Shown: piece by piece, positions 26,385-35,151 of the stretch
How the letters are laid out: each line of letters begins with the position of its first letter
Numbering within the stretch: position 1 is the first letter of the stretch
NCBI RefSeq assembly: GCF_004571025.1
Contig: NZ_SPQT01000003.1
Location: forward strand, 1 to 64,000
Length of the DNA stretch: 64,000 nt
Reading direction: 5' to 3'
Source of the DNA: Bradyrhizobium niftali
Lineage (GTDB): Bacteria > Pseudomonadota > Alphaproteobacteria > Rhizobiales > Xanthobacteraceae
Made by a program: the position numbers and the translations under genes
Notes under the pieces: generated by a model
Database searches by the model: none
What the model was told of the DNA's origin: nothing
The model's input: only the letters and a program-made list of their open reading frames with translations

Positions 26385-28457
26385 ATGTCTGCTTCAGTTT
26401 CCACCGGCCCCAAGGACGAGGCCAAGCGGGTCGTGTTCGACGATCCGCACGGCGCCGCCGCCAACATGCAGGAGGCGGAGGTGACGCGCGTCCGCACGCT
26501 GCACGGCGCCTGGCGCTGGATACTGGTGGCCGCGACCGCGGCGACCATCCTGCTCTGCATCAACCAGCAGTTCTCGCTGCGGTTCTTCATCGGCTACACC
26601 CAGCTCAACACGGAGTATTTCTATCTCCTGATCGCCTTGATGCTGCCCTTCACCTTCCTGATCTTCCCGGGGACCGAGCGCGCGCCGCTCGACCGCATTC
26701 CCTGGTATGACCTCGTCTTCTTCGTCGTGACCTTCGCGGCCGCGCTGCTCCTGATGTCGAACGTGCGCAAGGCGGCGGAGGCCGGATGGGAATTCGGCGG
26801 CGCGCCGAACACCGTGATCGCCGCGGGCCTCGTGATGTGGGTGATGCTGATGGAGGCGCTGCGCCGCACCGGCGGCTGGAGCCTGCTCTTGAGCGTGTTT
26901 CCCTTCACCGTCTATCCGCTGTTCGCCGAATCCGGCTGGTTGGGTCCGTTCCGCGGCACGCAATCGACGCTGGAGCAGGCCACCGCCTATCACGTGCTGT
27001 CGGGCGAGAGCCTGCTCGGCATTCCCATCCAGGCCTTCGCCGACACCGTGATCGGCTTCCTCGTGTTCGGCACCGCGCTGATGATGACGGGGGCCGGAAA
27101 GTTCTTCATCAACCTCGCCTTCGCGCTGTGCGGCACGTTCCGCGGCGGCGCGGCGAAGGTCTGCATCTTTGCCAGCGGCCTGCTCGGCATGATGTCGGGC
27201 TCGATCATCTCCAACGTGCTCACCGCGGGCACCATGACCATCCCCGTGATGAAGAAGAGCGGCTTTCGCGCCTCCTATGCCGGCGCGATCGAGGCCTGCG
27301 CCTCCACGGGCGCGGTGCTGGCCCCGCCGGTGATGGGCGCGACCGCCTTCGTGATCGCGCAGTTCCTCAATGTCAGCTACGCCGACGTCGCGATCGCCGC
27401 GATCATTCCAGCCGCGCTCTACTACATTGGCCTGTTCATGCAGGTCGATGCCTATGCGGCGCGCCACAAGCTGAAGGGCATTCCGCGCGCCGAGCTGCCG
27501 CGGATCATGGATACGATCAAGGACGGCTGGTACTACGTCTTCGTCATCGCGCTCCTGATCGTGATGCTGCTCTACTTCAAGCGCGAGAGCCACGCGCCGT
27601 TCTACGCCACCGCGCTGCTGCTGGTGCTCAACCAGCTCTTCTCCAGGGACACGCGCTGGACACTCGGCACGATCGGCAAGTTCCTGGAGGTCAACGGACG
27701 CACCTTCGTCGAGCTGGTCGGCATCCTCGCCGGCTGTGGCCTGCTGATCGGCGCATTCTCGATGACCGGCGTGGTGTCGAGCCTCGCCAACGACCTCCTG
27801 CATATTGCCGGCGACAATCCCTTCCTGCTGCTCGGCATGTGCGCCCTCACCAGCCTCATTCTCGGCCTCGGGCTGACCACGACGGCCTGCTACATCTTCC
27901 TCGCCATCCTGGTCGCGCCCGCGCTGGAGAAGCTCGGGCTGAACAGGATGGCGGTGCACATGTTCATCTTCTACTGGGGCATGCTGTCGTCGATCACGCC
28001 GCCGGTCGCGATCGCCTCCTTCGCCGCCGCGGGCATCGCCGGCTCGCCGGCGATGAAGACGGGCTGGGAATCGATGTGGGTCGGCAGCATCATCTACTTC
28101 ATCCCGTTCTTCTTCGTGCTCAATCCGGCGCTGGTGCTGCAAGGGCCGAGCCCCTATCTCGCCGGTCTCGGCCTGATGGCGCTGGCCGCGTTCGGCACGC
28201 TGTTCATCTGCGGCGGCATCCAGGGCTATCAGCCCTTCGCCGGCGACCTCCGCGGCGCCGGCGCGCTGGAATGGCCGATCCGCGTGCTGCTGGTGATCGG
28301 CGGCTTCGTGGTGGCCACTCCCGGCGGCGGGATCATGCCGCTGTCGCAGATTCAGGTCACCATGCTGGGCCTTGCGATCCTCGCGCCAACGATCTCGATC
28401 GCGCTTCTGTTGATCCGACGGCAGGGGCCGATACCGGACGGGTTGCGCGTGCCCTGA
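26385..28457 (+). CDS. TRAP transporter fused 4TM/12TM permease (TAXI type)
   Basis: 690-residue inner-membrane protein joining the small and large TRAP membrane subunits, the arrangement typical for TAXI systems. Hydrophobic segments begin at about residue 42 (WRWILVAATAATILLCI). The large DctM-like half shows FASGLLGMMSGSIISNVLTAGTMTIPVMKK and ACASTGAVLAPPVMGATAFVIA, signature stretches of fused permeases. Transport is driven by sodium or proton gradient. It sits between the receptor gene and a glutaminase gene, 36 and 20 bases away, all on the same strand. Confidence 0.92.
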   Translation: MSASVSTGPKDEAKRVVFDDPHGAAANMQEAEVTRVRTLHGAWRWILVAATAATILLCINQQFSLRFFIGYTQLNTEYFYLLIALMLPFTFLIFPGTERAPLDRIPWYDLVFFVVTFAAALLLMSNVRKAAEAGWEFGGAPNTVIAAGLVMWVMLMEALRRTGGWSLLLSVFPFTVYPLFAESGWLGPFRGTQSTLEQATAYHVLSGESLLGIPIQAFADTVIGFLVFGTALMMTGAGKFFINLAFALCGTFRGGAAKVCIFASGLLGMMSGSIISNVLTAGTMTIPVMKKSGFRASYAGAIEACASTGAVLAPPVMGATAFVIAQFLNVSYADVAIAAIIPAALYYIGLFMQVDAYAARHKLKGIPRAELPRIMDTIKDGWYYVFVIALLIVMLLYFKRESHAPFYATALLLVLNQLFSRDTRWTLGTIGKFLEVNGRTFVELVGILAGCGLLIGAFSMTGVVSSLANDLLHIAGDNPFLLLGMCALTSLILGLGLTTTACYIFLAILVAPALEKLGLNRMAVHMFIFYWGMLSSITPPVAIASFAAAGIAGSPAMKTGWESMWVGSIIYFIPFFFVLNPALVLQGPSPYLAGLGLMALAAFGTLFICGGIQGYQPFAGDLRGAGALEWPIRVLLVIGGFVVATPGGGIMPLSQIQVTMLGLAILAPTISIALLLIRRQGPIPDGLRVP

Positions 28458-28477
28458 TTGCGTTGCACAAGGGGGCG

Positions 28478-30319
28478 ATGACACCGCCGCCCGCCTCCGC
28501 CTGGACCCGCTCGAAGCCGCCTTTGCTGCGGTTTCTCGACACCTGCCTCAACGAATTCTCCGCCGAAACGTCCGGCGCCGTGGCCGACTACATTCCCGAG
28601 CTGAGCAAGGCCGACCCTGCCTATTTTGGCATCAGCCTCGCCACGCTCGATGGCCATGTCTACGAGGTCGGCGACTCCAGGGTGCCCTTCACGATCCAGT
28701 CGATGTCGAAGCCGTTCGTGTTCGCGCTGGCGCTGGATCTCTTGGGCGCCGGCCGCGTCGAGAGCGCGATCGGCGTCGAGCCGTCGGGCGATCCCTTCAA
28801 CTCGATCCGGCTCAATTCCGACAACCATCCATTCAACCCGATGGTCAATGCCGGCGCGATCGCCTGCACCGGACTGATCTACGACAGCAAGGGCGCGGAG
28901 GCCTTCGAGCAGATCCGCCTTGCGCTCAGCCGTTTTGCGGGACGTGATCTCGCCGTGGACGAGGCCGTCTACACCTCCGAAAGCCAGACCGGCGACCGCA
29001 ACCGCGCCATCGGCTATCTCCTGAAGACCAATGCGGTGATCTCGGACAACGTCGCCGCCGTGCTGGACGTCTATTTCCGGCAATGCGCCGTGCTGGTCAC
29101 GGCGCGCGACATTGCGGTGATGGCGGCAACGCTCGCCAATCGCGGCATCAATCCGGTCACCGGCGAGCAGGTGATGAGCGCTTACGCGATCTCGCGCACG
29201 CTGTCGGTGATGACGTCCTCGGGCATGTACGATTATGCCGGCGAATGGATCTACCGCATCGGCATTCCCGCCAAGAGCGGCGTCGGCGGCGGCATTCTGG
29301 CGGCGCTCCCCGCCCGGCTCGGGCTCGGCAGCTATTCGCCAAAACTCGACAAGCACGGCAACAGCGTGCGCGGCATCAAGGTCTGCGAGGCGCTGTCCTC
29401 GCATTACGATCTGCACATGCTCAATCGCAGCGACGACGCGCGCAACGCCGTCATCGCCGACTACGACATCGGCAAGAGCCCGTCCCGCCGCGTCCGCCGT
29501 CTGCAGGAGCGCGAGATTCTGGCGGCGCATGAGCAGGAGGTGCGGATCATCGAGCTGGTCGGCACGCTGTCGCTGTCGGCGGTCGACTACGTGTCGCGGC
29601 GGCTCGCGGGACGGCCACGGCCGCAATTCGTGATCTTCGACCTCCACCGCGTCACCTCCACCACGCGCGCCGGCGCGCGGCTCGTGGCCGAGGCTTTCGA
29701 GGAGCTCGCCGCGCTGAACGTCACGGTGGTGCTATCAGGGGTCAGGCGTGCCTCCAAGGAGTGGAACAGCTTGCGGGAATGGACCGCGGAGCTGAAGAAC
29801 GTCCGCGACTTCTACCTGCTCGACACCGCGATCGAATGGGCCGAAGACCAGATCGTCTACCGCCATGGCGGCTCGATCGATTTTCACGAGACCACCGAGC
29901 TTGCCGAGCAGCCGCTGCTCGACGGACTGAGCGCGGAAGAGCTGAAGGAGCTTGGCGCGATCTGCACCATCAGGACCTATCAGTCCGGCGCAAAGATCCT
30001 CACCACGGGCGAGCCCGCCGACGCCCTGTTCTTCCTGCGTAGCGGCGCGGTGCATGTCACGCTGCCTGACGGCGTGCGGCTGGCGACGCTGACCGCCGGC
30101 ATGGCGTTCGGCGAGATGGCCCTGCTGGAGCAGACCCGTTCCGCCGACGTGTTCGCGGACATGGCGGCGACGGCCTTCGAAGCCCCGCTGAAGGATTTCG
30201 AGCGCTTCCGCGAGCAGCATCCGCGGGCCTCCGAGCGCATCATGCGCAACCTGGCGCAGCTGCTCGCCGACCGTCTGATCGTCGCCAATGCCAAGGTGGA
30301 CATCCTGACGTCGACGTGA
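28478..30319 (+). CDS. glsA: Glutaminase fused to STAS and cyclic-nucleotide-binding domains
   Basis: 613 residues, about twice a simple glutaminase. Residues about 20-330 are a serine-dependent glutaminase (glutamine to glutamate plus ammonia): SMSK with catalytic Ser75 and Lys78, NPMVNAGAIA, and SGVGGGILAALPARLGLGSYSP. Residues about 350-455 are a STAS domain (EVRIIELVGTLSLSAVDYVSRRL, then FVIFDLHRVTSTTRAG). Residues about 480-595 are a cNMP-binding domain with the phosphate-binding cassette FGEMALLEQTRSADV. There is no DNA-binding domain after it, so the sensor domains probably regulate the enzyme. The ATG (GGGGGCG upstream) is 20 bases after the TRAP permease stop. Confidence 0.92.
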   Translation: MTPPPASAWTRSKPPLLRFLDTCLNEFSAETSGAVADYIPELSKADPAYFGISLATLDGHVYEVGDSRVPFTIQSMSKPFVFALALDLLGAGRVESAIGVEPSGDPFNSIRLNSDNHPFNPMVNAGAIACTGLIYDSKGAEAFEQIRLALSRFAGRDLAVDEAVYTSESQTGDRNRAIGYLLKTNAVISDNVAAVLDVYFRQCAVLVTARDIAVMAATLANRGINPVTGEQVMSAYAISRTLSVMTSSGMYDYAGEWIYRIGIPAKSGVGGGILAALPARLGLGSYSPKLDKHGNSVRGIKVCEALSSHYDLHMLNRSDDARNAVIADYDIGKSPSRRVRRLQEREILAAHEQEVRIIELVGTLSLSAVDYVSRRLAGRPRPQFVIFDLHRVTSTTRAGARLVAEAFEELAALNVTVVLSGVRRASKEWNSLREWTAELKNVRDFYLLDTAIEWAEDQIVYRHGGSIDFHETTELAEQPLLDGLSAEELKELGAICTIRTYQSGAKILTTGEPADALFFLRSGAVHVTLPDGVRLATLTAGMAFGEMALLEQTRSADVFADMAATAFEAPLKDFERFREQHPRASERIMRNLAQLLADRLIVANAKVDILTST

Positions 30320-30335
30320 GTTCGCCGATACGCGC

Positions 30336-30638
30336 TTAGCGGCTCGCCGCCTCGCTCAGTCGCCGATTGATCTTGGCCGCGCTTGCTTTCAGCAGTTCGG
30401 ATGGCTTCTGGCCGGTCGCCGCGCACAGGCAGGCCCAGTAATAGATGACGTCGCCAAGCTCATCGACGAGGCCCGCCTGATCGAGCCAGTCATCGCGCAG
30501 CAGCTTCTTGATGTGATCGGCGACCTCGCCCGATTCACCGGCGAGGCCGAGCCCGAGATAGGACAGCCGCTCGTTCGACGGATGCTCGTCGACCTTCGCA
30601 ACGCTCGCGGCCCAGGCCGCGTATTCATCGATCGTCAT
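30336..30638 (-). CDS. MazG-like nucleotide pyrophosphohydrolase
   Basis: 100-residue single-domain all-alpha NTP pyrophosphatase of the MazG/iMazG type. The metal-binding pattern ExxE...ExxD is seen in GLAGESGEVADHIKKLL and VDELGDVIYYWACLC. Such proteins hydrolyse abnormal or excess nucleotides. The ATG at 30638 has GAGGG six bases before it; an ATG two codons earlier lies inside that ribosome-binding site. It is convergent with the glutaminase gene (16-base gap) and follows the carboxymuconolactone-like gene by 25 bases. Confidence 0.85.
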   Translation of the reverse strand: MTIDEYAAWAASVAKVDEHPSNERLSYLGLGLAGESGEVADHIKKLLRDDWLDQAGLVDELGDVIYYWACLCAATGQKPSELLKASAAKINRRLSEAASR

Positions 30639-30663
30639 CGGCATCCCTCGCCGCGGTTTTGGA

Positions 30664-31191
30664 TCAGCCCACCACTTCCGTGACCGGCTGAAGATCGATC
30701 TCGAACGTCTCCAGGAATTTCGACGTCATGATGTAGAAGCCGACCGAGAGCTGCAGCTCGACCAGCGCGGCCGGCGTCAGCTTCGATGCGATCGCCTTGA
30801 AGGTCGCATCCGTCGGCTTGTTCAGCTTGACGATCTCGTCGGTGAAGGCGAGCGCGGCGCGTTGCACCTCATTGAAACAGTTTGCCGCCTGCCAATTCTC
30901 CAGCGCCGCGTTCTGCTCGTCGGTGACGCCGACATTCTTGCCGATGCGTTTGTGGGCAACGATCTCATAGGGCGCCTCGCACAAGATGCCGGTGCGCGTG
31001 ATGGCGAGCTCGCGTACGACCGGATCGAGCTCGCCCTTGTGGCGGATGGCCCCGCCGAGCCGGCAGTACTGCTCAAAATAGCTCGGCGAATGCGACATCA
31101 TCCGGAAGATGTTGGCGTGGCGGTTCTTGTCGAGGATTTCGCGGGTGCGATCGGACGCCTTGGACGGGTCGCTGTAGTTGATACGGGCCAT
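30664..31191 (-). CDS. Carboxymuconolactone decarboxylase family protein
   Basis: 175-residue helical protein of the CMD/AhpD superfamily. The core is RELAITRTGILCEAPYEIVAHKRIGKNVGVTDEQ (about residues 60-93), with YE..AH like gamma-carboxymuconolactone decarboxylases; the AhpD CxxC pair is missing, only one Cys being present. It is therefore probably not a thiol peroxidase partner. AAGGTGA precedes the ATG. It lies 90 bases downstream of the dimethylformamidase-like gene on the same strand and could be a distal part of that operon, but a hairpin CTTGCG-CTGA-CGCAAG at 31246-31261 separates them. Confidence 0.82.
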   Translation of the reverse strand: MARINYSDPSKASDRTREILDKNRHANIFRMMSHSPSYFEQYCRLGGAIRHKGELDPVVRELAITRTGILCEAPYEIVAHKRIGKNVGVTDEQNAALENWQAANCFNEVQRAALAFTDEIVKLNKPTDATFKAIASKLTPAALVELQLSVGFYIMTSKFLETFEIDLQPVTEVVG

Positions 31192-31281
31192 CAGTCACCT
31201 TGGGTCTTGGTCTTGTTGTCGTTTTTAGGAGTTCCCAAGACTAATCTTGCGCTGACGCAAGCGCAACATCATCACGCATCG

Positions 31282-33513
31282 CTACGCAGTCGAAGGTTTC
31301 GGCGCCTGAAACGGCGTGGAATCAGCGAAGCGGCGGACGATATTGGTCACCAGCAGGGCCGCCACGTTGTTGTAGCCGTCAACCGGCAACGCACCGATGA
31401 AATTCATCGAGCCGACGGAAAAGACCGCGCCGCCATTCGGCGTCTCGAAGAAGGTCAGGTCGGAACGGATGATCTCCTCGCGCGACGCCGGCCAGGTATG
31501 GTCGTAGCGCTCCTCGTTGACCGGCTGATAGGTCGGATCGGTAAGCACGGCCCGGCCGATGATGATCGCATGATGCGGCGTGCCGAGGCGCGTGTCGGCG
31601 CGGTCGAGCTCGTGGCCTGCGGCGCCACCGCCCATGAAGCCGCGCTCGCCGAGCTTGGCGCCCGGCCTTGCCAAATCCTCGATACCCTCGCGCATGAATG
31701 CGACGCGGGGATCGAGAATGCCGTCGAGGAAGGTGTAGGGGAAGCCCATGTACTCCCCTTGCGTACTGAAGCCGACGCCGACCAGCGCCTGCGGCGGGCG
31801 GCCGAGCCGTCGCCAGAGGCCGCCATAGGAGCCGTCGAAAGCATGATAGCTCTCGCCGGGCAGCGTTTCCCAGAGACGGATGCCGCCCTCGGCGCGTCGC
31901 AATTCGAAAGCCCAGGGGCCCGTCCCGTGTGGCACGACTTTCCAGTAGAAGCCGTTGCCGCCGAGATACATGAAGCGGCCGCCATTGCCGAGATAGGCAC
32001 TGAGCGCGTCGAGCGTCTCGTGCGTGTGATATTCCGGATGCTGGCCGGTGAGCACGACGCTGTATTGCGACAGCAGCCCGACACCTTCCGCATGAACGTC
32101 GTGATCGGTGATGACTTCGAAGTCGATGCCCTTGCGGGTCAGAAGATCGGTGATGGCGCTGTCGGCGGAGATCCAGTAGAGGCCGGACCCGTAATCGCTG
32201 GGATCGACCAGATGGATCTGGTTCACGCGCTTGTCGATCAGCGGCCGGCGCATGGTCGACATCACCACGCCGCTGCCGTCCGAATGGAAATTGTAGGGCG
32301 AGACGCCGTATTCGGGATGGCCGTCCGGCGCCTGCGCCAGCGCGCCCCAGGCCAGCGACCGCTCCGTGATCAGGGCTTGCCTGCCCTTCTTCTGAAACTG
32401 GCTATAGACCGTGTAACTGAAGGTCGGGGCGAGGAACGCCACCTTGGCCTGCGACCCCGGTATCCTGGCGCGGACATAGAAGACGATGTTGTCGCGCGCT
32501 CCGTCCTTTTCGAGGTGCAGCGCATAGACGCCGCTCTTCCAGTCTTCCGGCACGGTGAAGCTCAGCGACGGCTGCCAGCCGGAATCACCGATATCGTCGT
32601 CGTGGAAATGGATCGCGCCCCAGAGCTTCGGCTCCTCCGTCCAGCGATGCGTCACGCCGCCTGTCCAGCGCGATCCCGTCATCGCGCGCGTCGGCAAATT
32701 GATGCAAACACCGTGCGCGTTGGAAGGACCGATATCGGTCGCAATGTCGGTCGGAATGCCGATGGAAAAATCCCATTCGGCGATGGCCGGGGCCGCAGCT
32801 CGGGAGCCTTGCGCGGCGATGACGCCGTCAAGGCCCGCAGCGCCATCGGTGATGCGCGGCCGTTCGATCTTGCCGTTGAAATGGTGGACTGCGCCCGGGC
32901 TTGCGCGCTCCGCCGCGATCGCCGCCGCCCCCATGCCGGCGAGCGCAGCCTTTGGCGCGCTCAGCATTTTCGTCGCGCGCTCGTCGCGGTCGAGCCTGAT
33001 CTTGCGGGGGGCCTGTGCGATCGCCAGAGATCCGGTCGCCGGGTCGAACAGGCACGCGATATCGTGCCACGCCCGCTCTGTCAGCGCGATGCCGGTCTCG
33101 ACCTCGACGGTGTCCTGGCCGGAGACAAGCCGGACGAAAGCGCCCCTTTCGCCGACGCCAAGCGTCAACGAGCCGCCGACGCCCGCCCAGTTCAGCACGG
33201 CCTGCCTGCCCGCGGCGAGCAGGGTTGGCCAGACGGTCGCGGCAAAAGCGATCGGGCCTACCGGCAACGCCAGCGCTGATACATCGACCCATGAGCCCTT
33301 TGCGATGGTCTGCTCGATCCCGTCGTGCTGGCCTTCGAGGTCCCACTTGACCGGAATCTCGCGATAACCGGGCCCCTTCGGGTTCGGGTCACCGCAGATG
33401 ACGCGGGCGATCCGCGCTGAATAGCGGCTGCCGCCCTTGACCGCGATCATGAAGTTGATGTCGTCGCCGGAGCGCACGCTCCAGCGGTCCGCATAGCCGG
33501 TGATCGGAAGCAT
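31282..33513 (-). CDS. N,N-dimethylformamidase large-subunit-like protein
   Basis: 743 residues, matching the large (beta) subunit of N,N-dimethylformamidase, an iron amidohydrolase that releases dimethylamine and formate. N-terminal beta-rich region with a laminin-G/lectin-like fold (about 70-230), then the DMFase C-terminal domain from about residue 350: KVAFLAPTFSYTVYSQF, HSDGSGV, YGSGLYW, LTGQHPEYHTHETLDAL (His492, Glu494), GRFMYLGGNGFYW. DMFase uses Tyr and Glu iron ligands; plausible candidates are in these motifs but need an alignment. No gene for the small subunit is adjacent. Third gene of an operon with an aminotransferase and a binding protein; the substrate is probably another N-substituted amide. 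Confidence 0.82.
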   Translation of the reverse strand: MLPITGYADRWSVRSGDDINFMIAVKGGSRYSARIARVICGDPNPKGPGYREIPVKWDLEGQHDGIEQTIAKGSWVDVSALALPVGPIAFAATVWPTLLAAGRQAVLNWAGVGGSLTLGVGERGAFVRLVSGQDTVEVETGIALTERAWHDIACLFDPATGSLAIAQAPRKIRLDRDERATKMLSAPKAALAGMGAAAIAAERASPGAVHHFNGKIERPRITDGAAGLDGVIAAQGSRAAAPAIAEWDFSIGIPTDIATDIGPSNAHGVCINLPTRAMTGSRWTGGVTHRWTEEPKLWGAIHFHDDDIGDSGWQPSLSFTVPEDWKSGVYALHLEKDGARDNIVFYVRARIPGSQAKVAFLAPTFSYTVYSQFQKKGRQALITERSLAWGALAQAPDGHPEYGVSPYNFHSDGSGVVMSTMRRPLIDKRVNQIHLVDPSDYGSGLYWISADSAITDLLTRKGIDFEVITDHDVHAEGVGLLSQYSVVLTGQHPEYHTHETLDALSAYLGNGGRFMYLGGNGFYWKVVPHGTGPWAFELRRAEGGIRLWETLPGESYHAFDGSYGGLWRRLGRPPQALVGVGFSTQGEYMGFPYTFLDGILDPRVAFMREGIEDLARPGAKLGERGFMGGGAAGHELDRADTRLGTPHHAIIIGRAVLTDPTYQPVNEERYDHTWPASREEIIRSDLTFFETPNGGAVFSVGSMNFIGALPVDGYNNVAALLVTNIVRRFADSTPFQAPKPSTA

Positions 33514-33526
33514 CGAAAATCCTTCT

Positions 33527-35131
33527 TCAGGCGCCGCGCACGTTCCAGAACAACGGCAGGCCCTTGAGCATGCCCGTCAGGCTCTTCTTGTAAGCGGTCG
33601 GCTGATAGAAGACACCAAGCGGAACGTAGGGAACATCGATAAAGCACTGCTTCTGCATCTCGACGCCAATCCTGGCCTGCGCGGCGGCATCGGGAGCGGC
33701 GAACCAGGCATCCCGCAGCTGTTCCAGCTTCTCGCTCTTCGCCCAGCCGAAGGTCGCCTTGTCACCGCTGCCGCGGATGAAGTTATGCGCCGAAGGATTC
33801 AGCTGCGTGACACCCGCGGAATAGGTGCAGAAGGCGCTGTATCCGCCCTTGTCCGGCGTCTCGCGGTTGCCCATGCGCCGCAGCATCGAGCCCCAGTCCA
33901 TCGCCGCGTAGTCGAGATTGAAACCGAGCTTGCGGAACAGATCGGCCGCGACTTCGCTCATCTGCCCGATGACAGGGAAATCGCCCGGCGCCATCAACAG
34001 CACTTTCTCACCCTTGTAGCCGGCGTCCTTGATCGCCTTGGCCGCGGCGGCGATATCCCGGGGGCCAGTCAGCGCGTCCATGCCGACATCGTTCGCCATG
34101 TTGCCGCCGGGCGCGAAGAAGCCGATCTTGTCCCGCCAGAGACTGCTGTCCTCTCCCGCAACCGCGGACATGAATTCCTTCTGGCTGATGGCGGAGAGCA
34201 CCGCGCGGCGGATGGCCGGGTTGTCGAAGGGCGGCTGCGTGTGGTTGAAACGCAGCACGCCGACATTGCCGATCGGGTCGAGCAGCTCGACATTCAGCGC
34301 CTTGTTGCCCTTCAGCTTCGGCAACAAGTCGACGATGGGCTGATCCCACCAGTCGATCTCGCCCTGCTGAAGCGCGGCCGCCGCCGTCGCGGGGTCCGGG
34401 ATGACCTGCCACTCGACCCGGTCGAAATGCGCGATCTTCGGACCGGCGAGCAGGCTCGGCGTCCCCTCGGGGCGCGGCACGTAGCCGTCGAAACGCGTGT
34501 AGACCAGACGCGCGCCGGGCACGTGCTGATCGGCCTGGAACTTGAACGGACCCGAGCCGATCAGCTCCTTGACCGGCGTGACGCTGTCCGTCTGCGCAAG
34601 ACGTTCCGGCATGATGAAGGCGACGATGGCGCCCACTTTGCCGAGCGCTAACGGCAGCAGCGGAAACGGTGACTTCAGACGCCAGCGCACGGTCTTGTCA
34701 TCAGGCGCCGAGACTTCGTCCACCAAATTGAAGAGTGAATTGCCGAAAGCATCGCGCGAGGCCCAGCGTTTCAGGCTCGCCACCACGTCGCGTCCGCGCA
34801 CGGGTTCACCGTCATGGAATTTCAAGCCATCCCGCAACGTCATCGTCCAGAGCTTGCCGTCGTTCTCGACGGCATGGCCGGCGACCATCTGCGGCTGAAC
34901 CTCGAATTTTTCATCGACGCCGTAGAGGGTGTCCCAGATCAGGAAGCCGTGGTTCCGGTTGACCAGTCCGGTGGTGATCATCGGATCGAGAATTGCGGCA
35001 TCGGCCTGCGGCACGAAGCGCAGCACGCGCGAGGCTTGCGCGCGGGCCAGCCGCGGCATCGGCAAAGTCGAGCCCAAGGCGACGCCGAGACCGGCGCCCA
35101 GTGTGGATCGGAGCAGGTCTCGACGGCGCAT
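33527..35131 (-). CDS. ABC transporter substrate-binding protein, family 5 (oligopeptide/opine type)
   Basis: 534 residues. Twin-arginine-like signal peptide RRRDLLRSTLGAGLGVALG and cleavage near ARAQA, then the family 5 opening RFVPQADAAILDPMITTG and the conserved TLRDGLKFHDGEPVRGRDVVASLKRW. It should bind an amine, peptide or opine-like solute in the periplasm. No permease or ATPase gene is beside it, so it must use components encoded elsewhere. GAGGAG precedes the ATG. It sits 20 bases after the aminotransferase gene and 13 before the DMFase-like gene. Confidence 0.9.
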   Translation of the reverse strand: MRRRDLLRSTLGAGLGVALGSTLPMPRLARAQASRVLRFVPQADAAILDPMITTGLVNRNHGFLIWDTLYGVDEKFEVQPQMVAGHAVENDGKLWTMTLRDGLKFHDGEPVRGRDVVASLKRWASRDAFGNSLFNLVDEVSAPDDKTVRWRLKSPFPLLPLALGKVGAIVAFIMPERLAQTDSVTPVKELIGSGPFKFQADQHVPGARLVYTRFDGYVPRPEGTPSLLAGPKIAHFDRVEWQVIPDPATAAAALQQGEIDWWDQPIVDLLPKLKGNKALNVELLDPIGNVGVLRFNHTQPPFDNPAIRRAVLSAISQKEFMSAVAGEDSSLWRDKIGFFAPGGNMANDVGMDALTGPRDIAAAAKAIKDAGYKGEKVLLMAPGDFPVIGQMSEVAADLFRKLGFNLDYAAMDWGSMLRRMGNRETPDKGGYSAFCTYSAGVTQLNPSAHNFIRGSGDKATFGWAKSEKLEQLRDAWFAAPDAAAQARIGVEMQKQCFIDVPYVPLGVFYQPTAYKKSLTGMLKGLPLFWNVRGA

Positions 35132-35151
35132 GCTATGGTCTCCTCAAGGCG

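Noticed and set aside
26786..28477. Very long open frame reading through the TRAP permease gene into the glutaminase
   Set aside because: The first 564 codons are out of frame with the clear permease gene and give Arg/His-rich nonsense. Only the part from the ATG at 28478 is the real glutaminase.
30664..31191. AhpD-like peroxidase reductase function
   Set aside because: The CxxC pair of AhpD is missing; only one Cys is present, so only the general carboxymuconolactone decarboxylase family is supported.
31246..31261. CTTGCG-CTGA-CGCAAG hairpin as a terminator of the amide operon
   Set aside because: The stem is short and no U-rich tract follows on the minus strand, so it is not a convincing intrinsic terminator.
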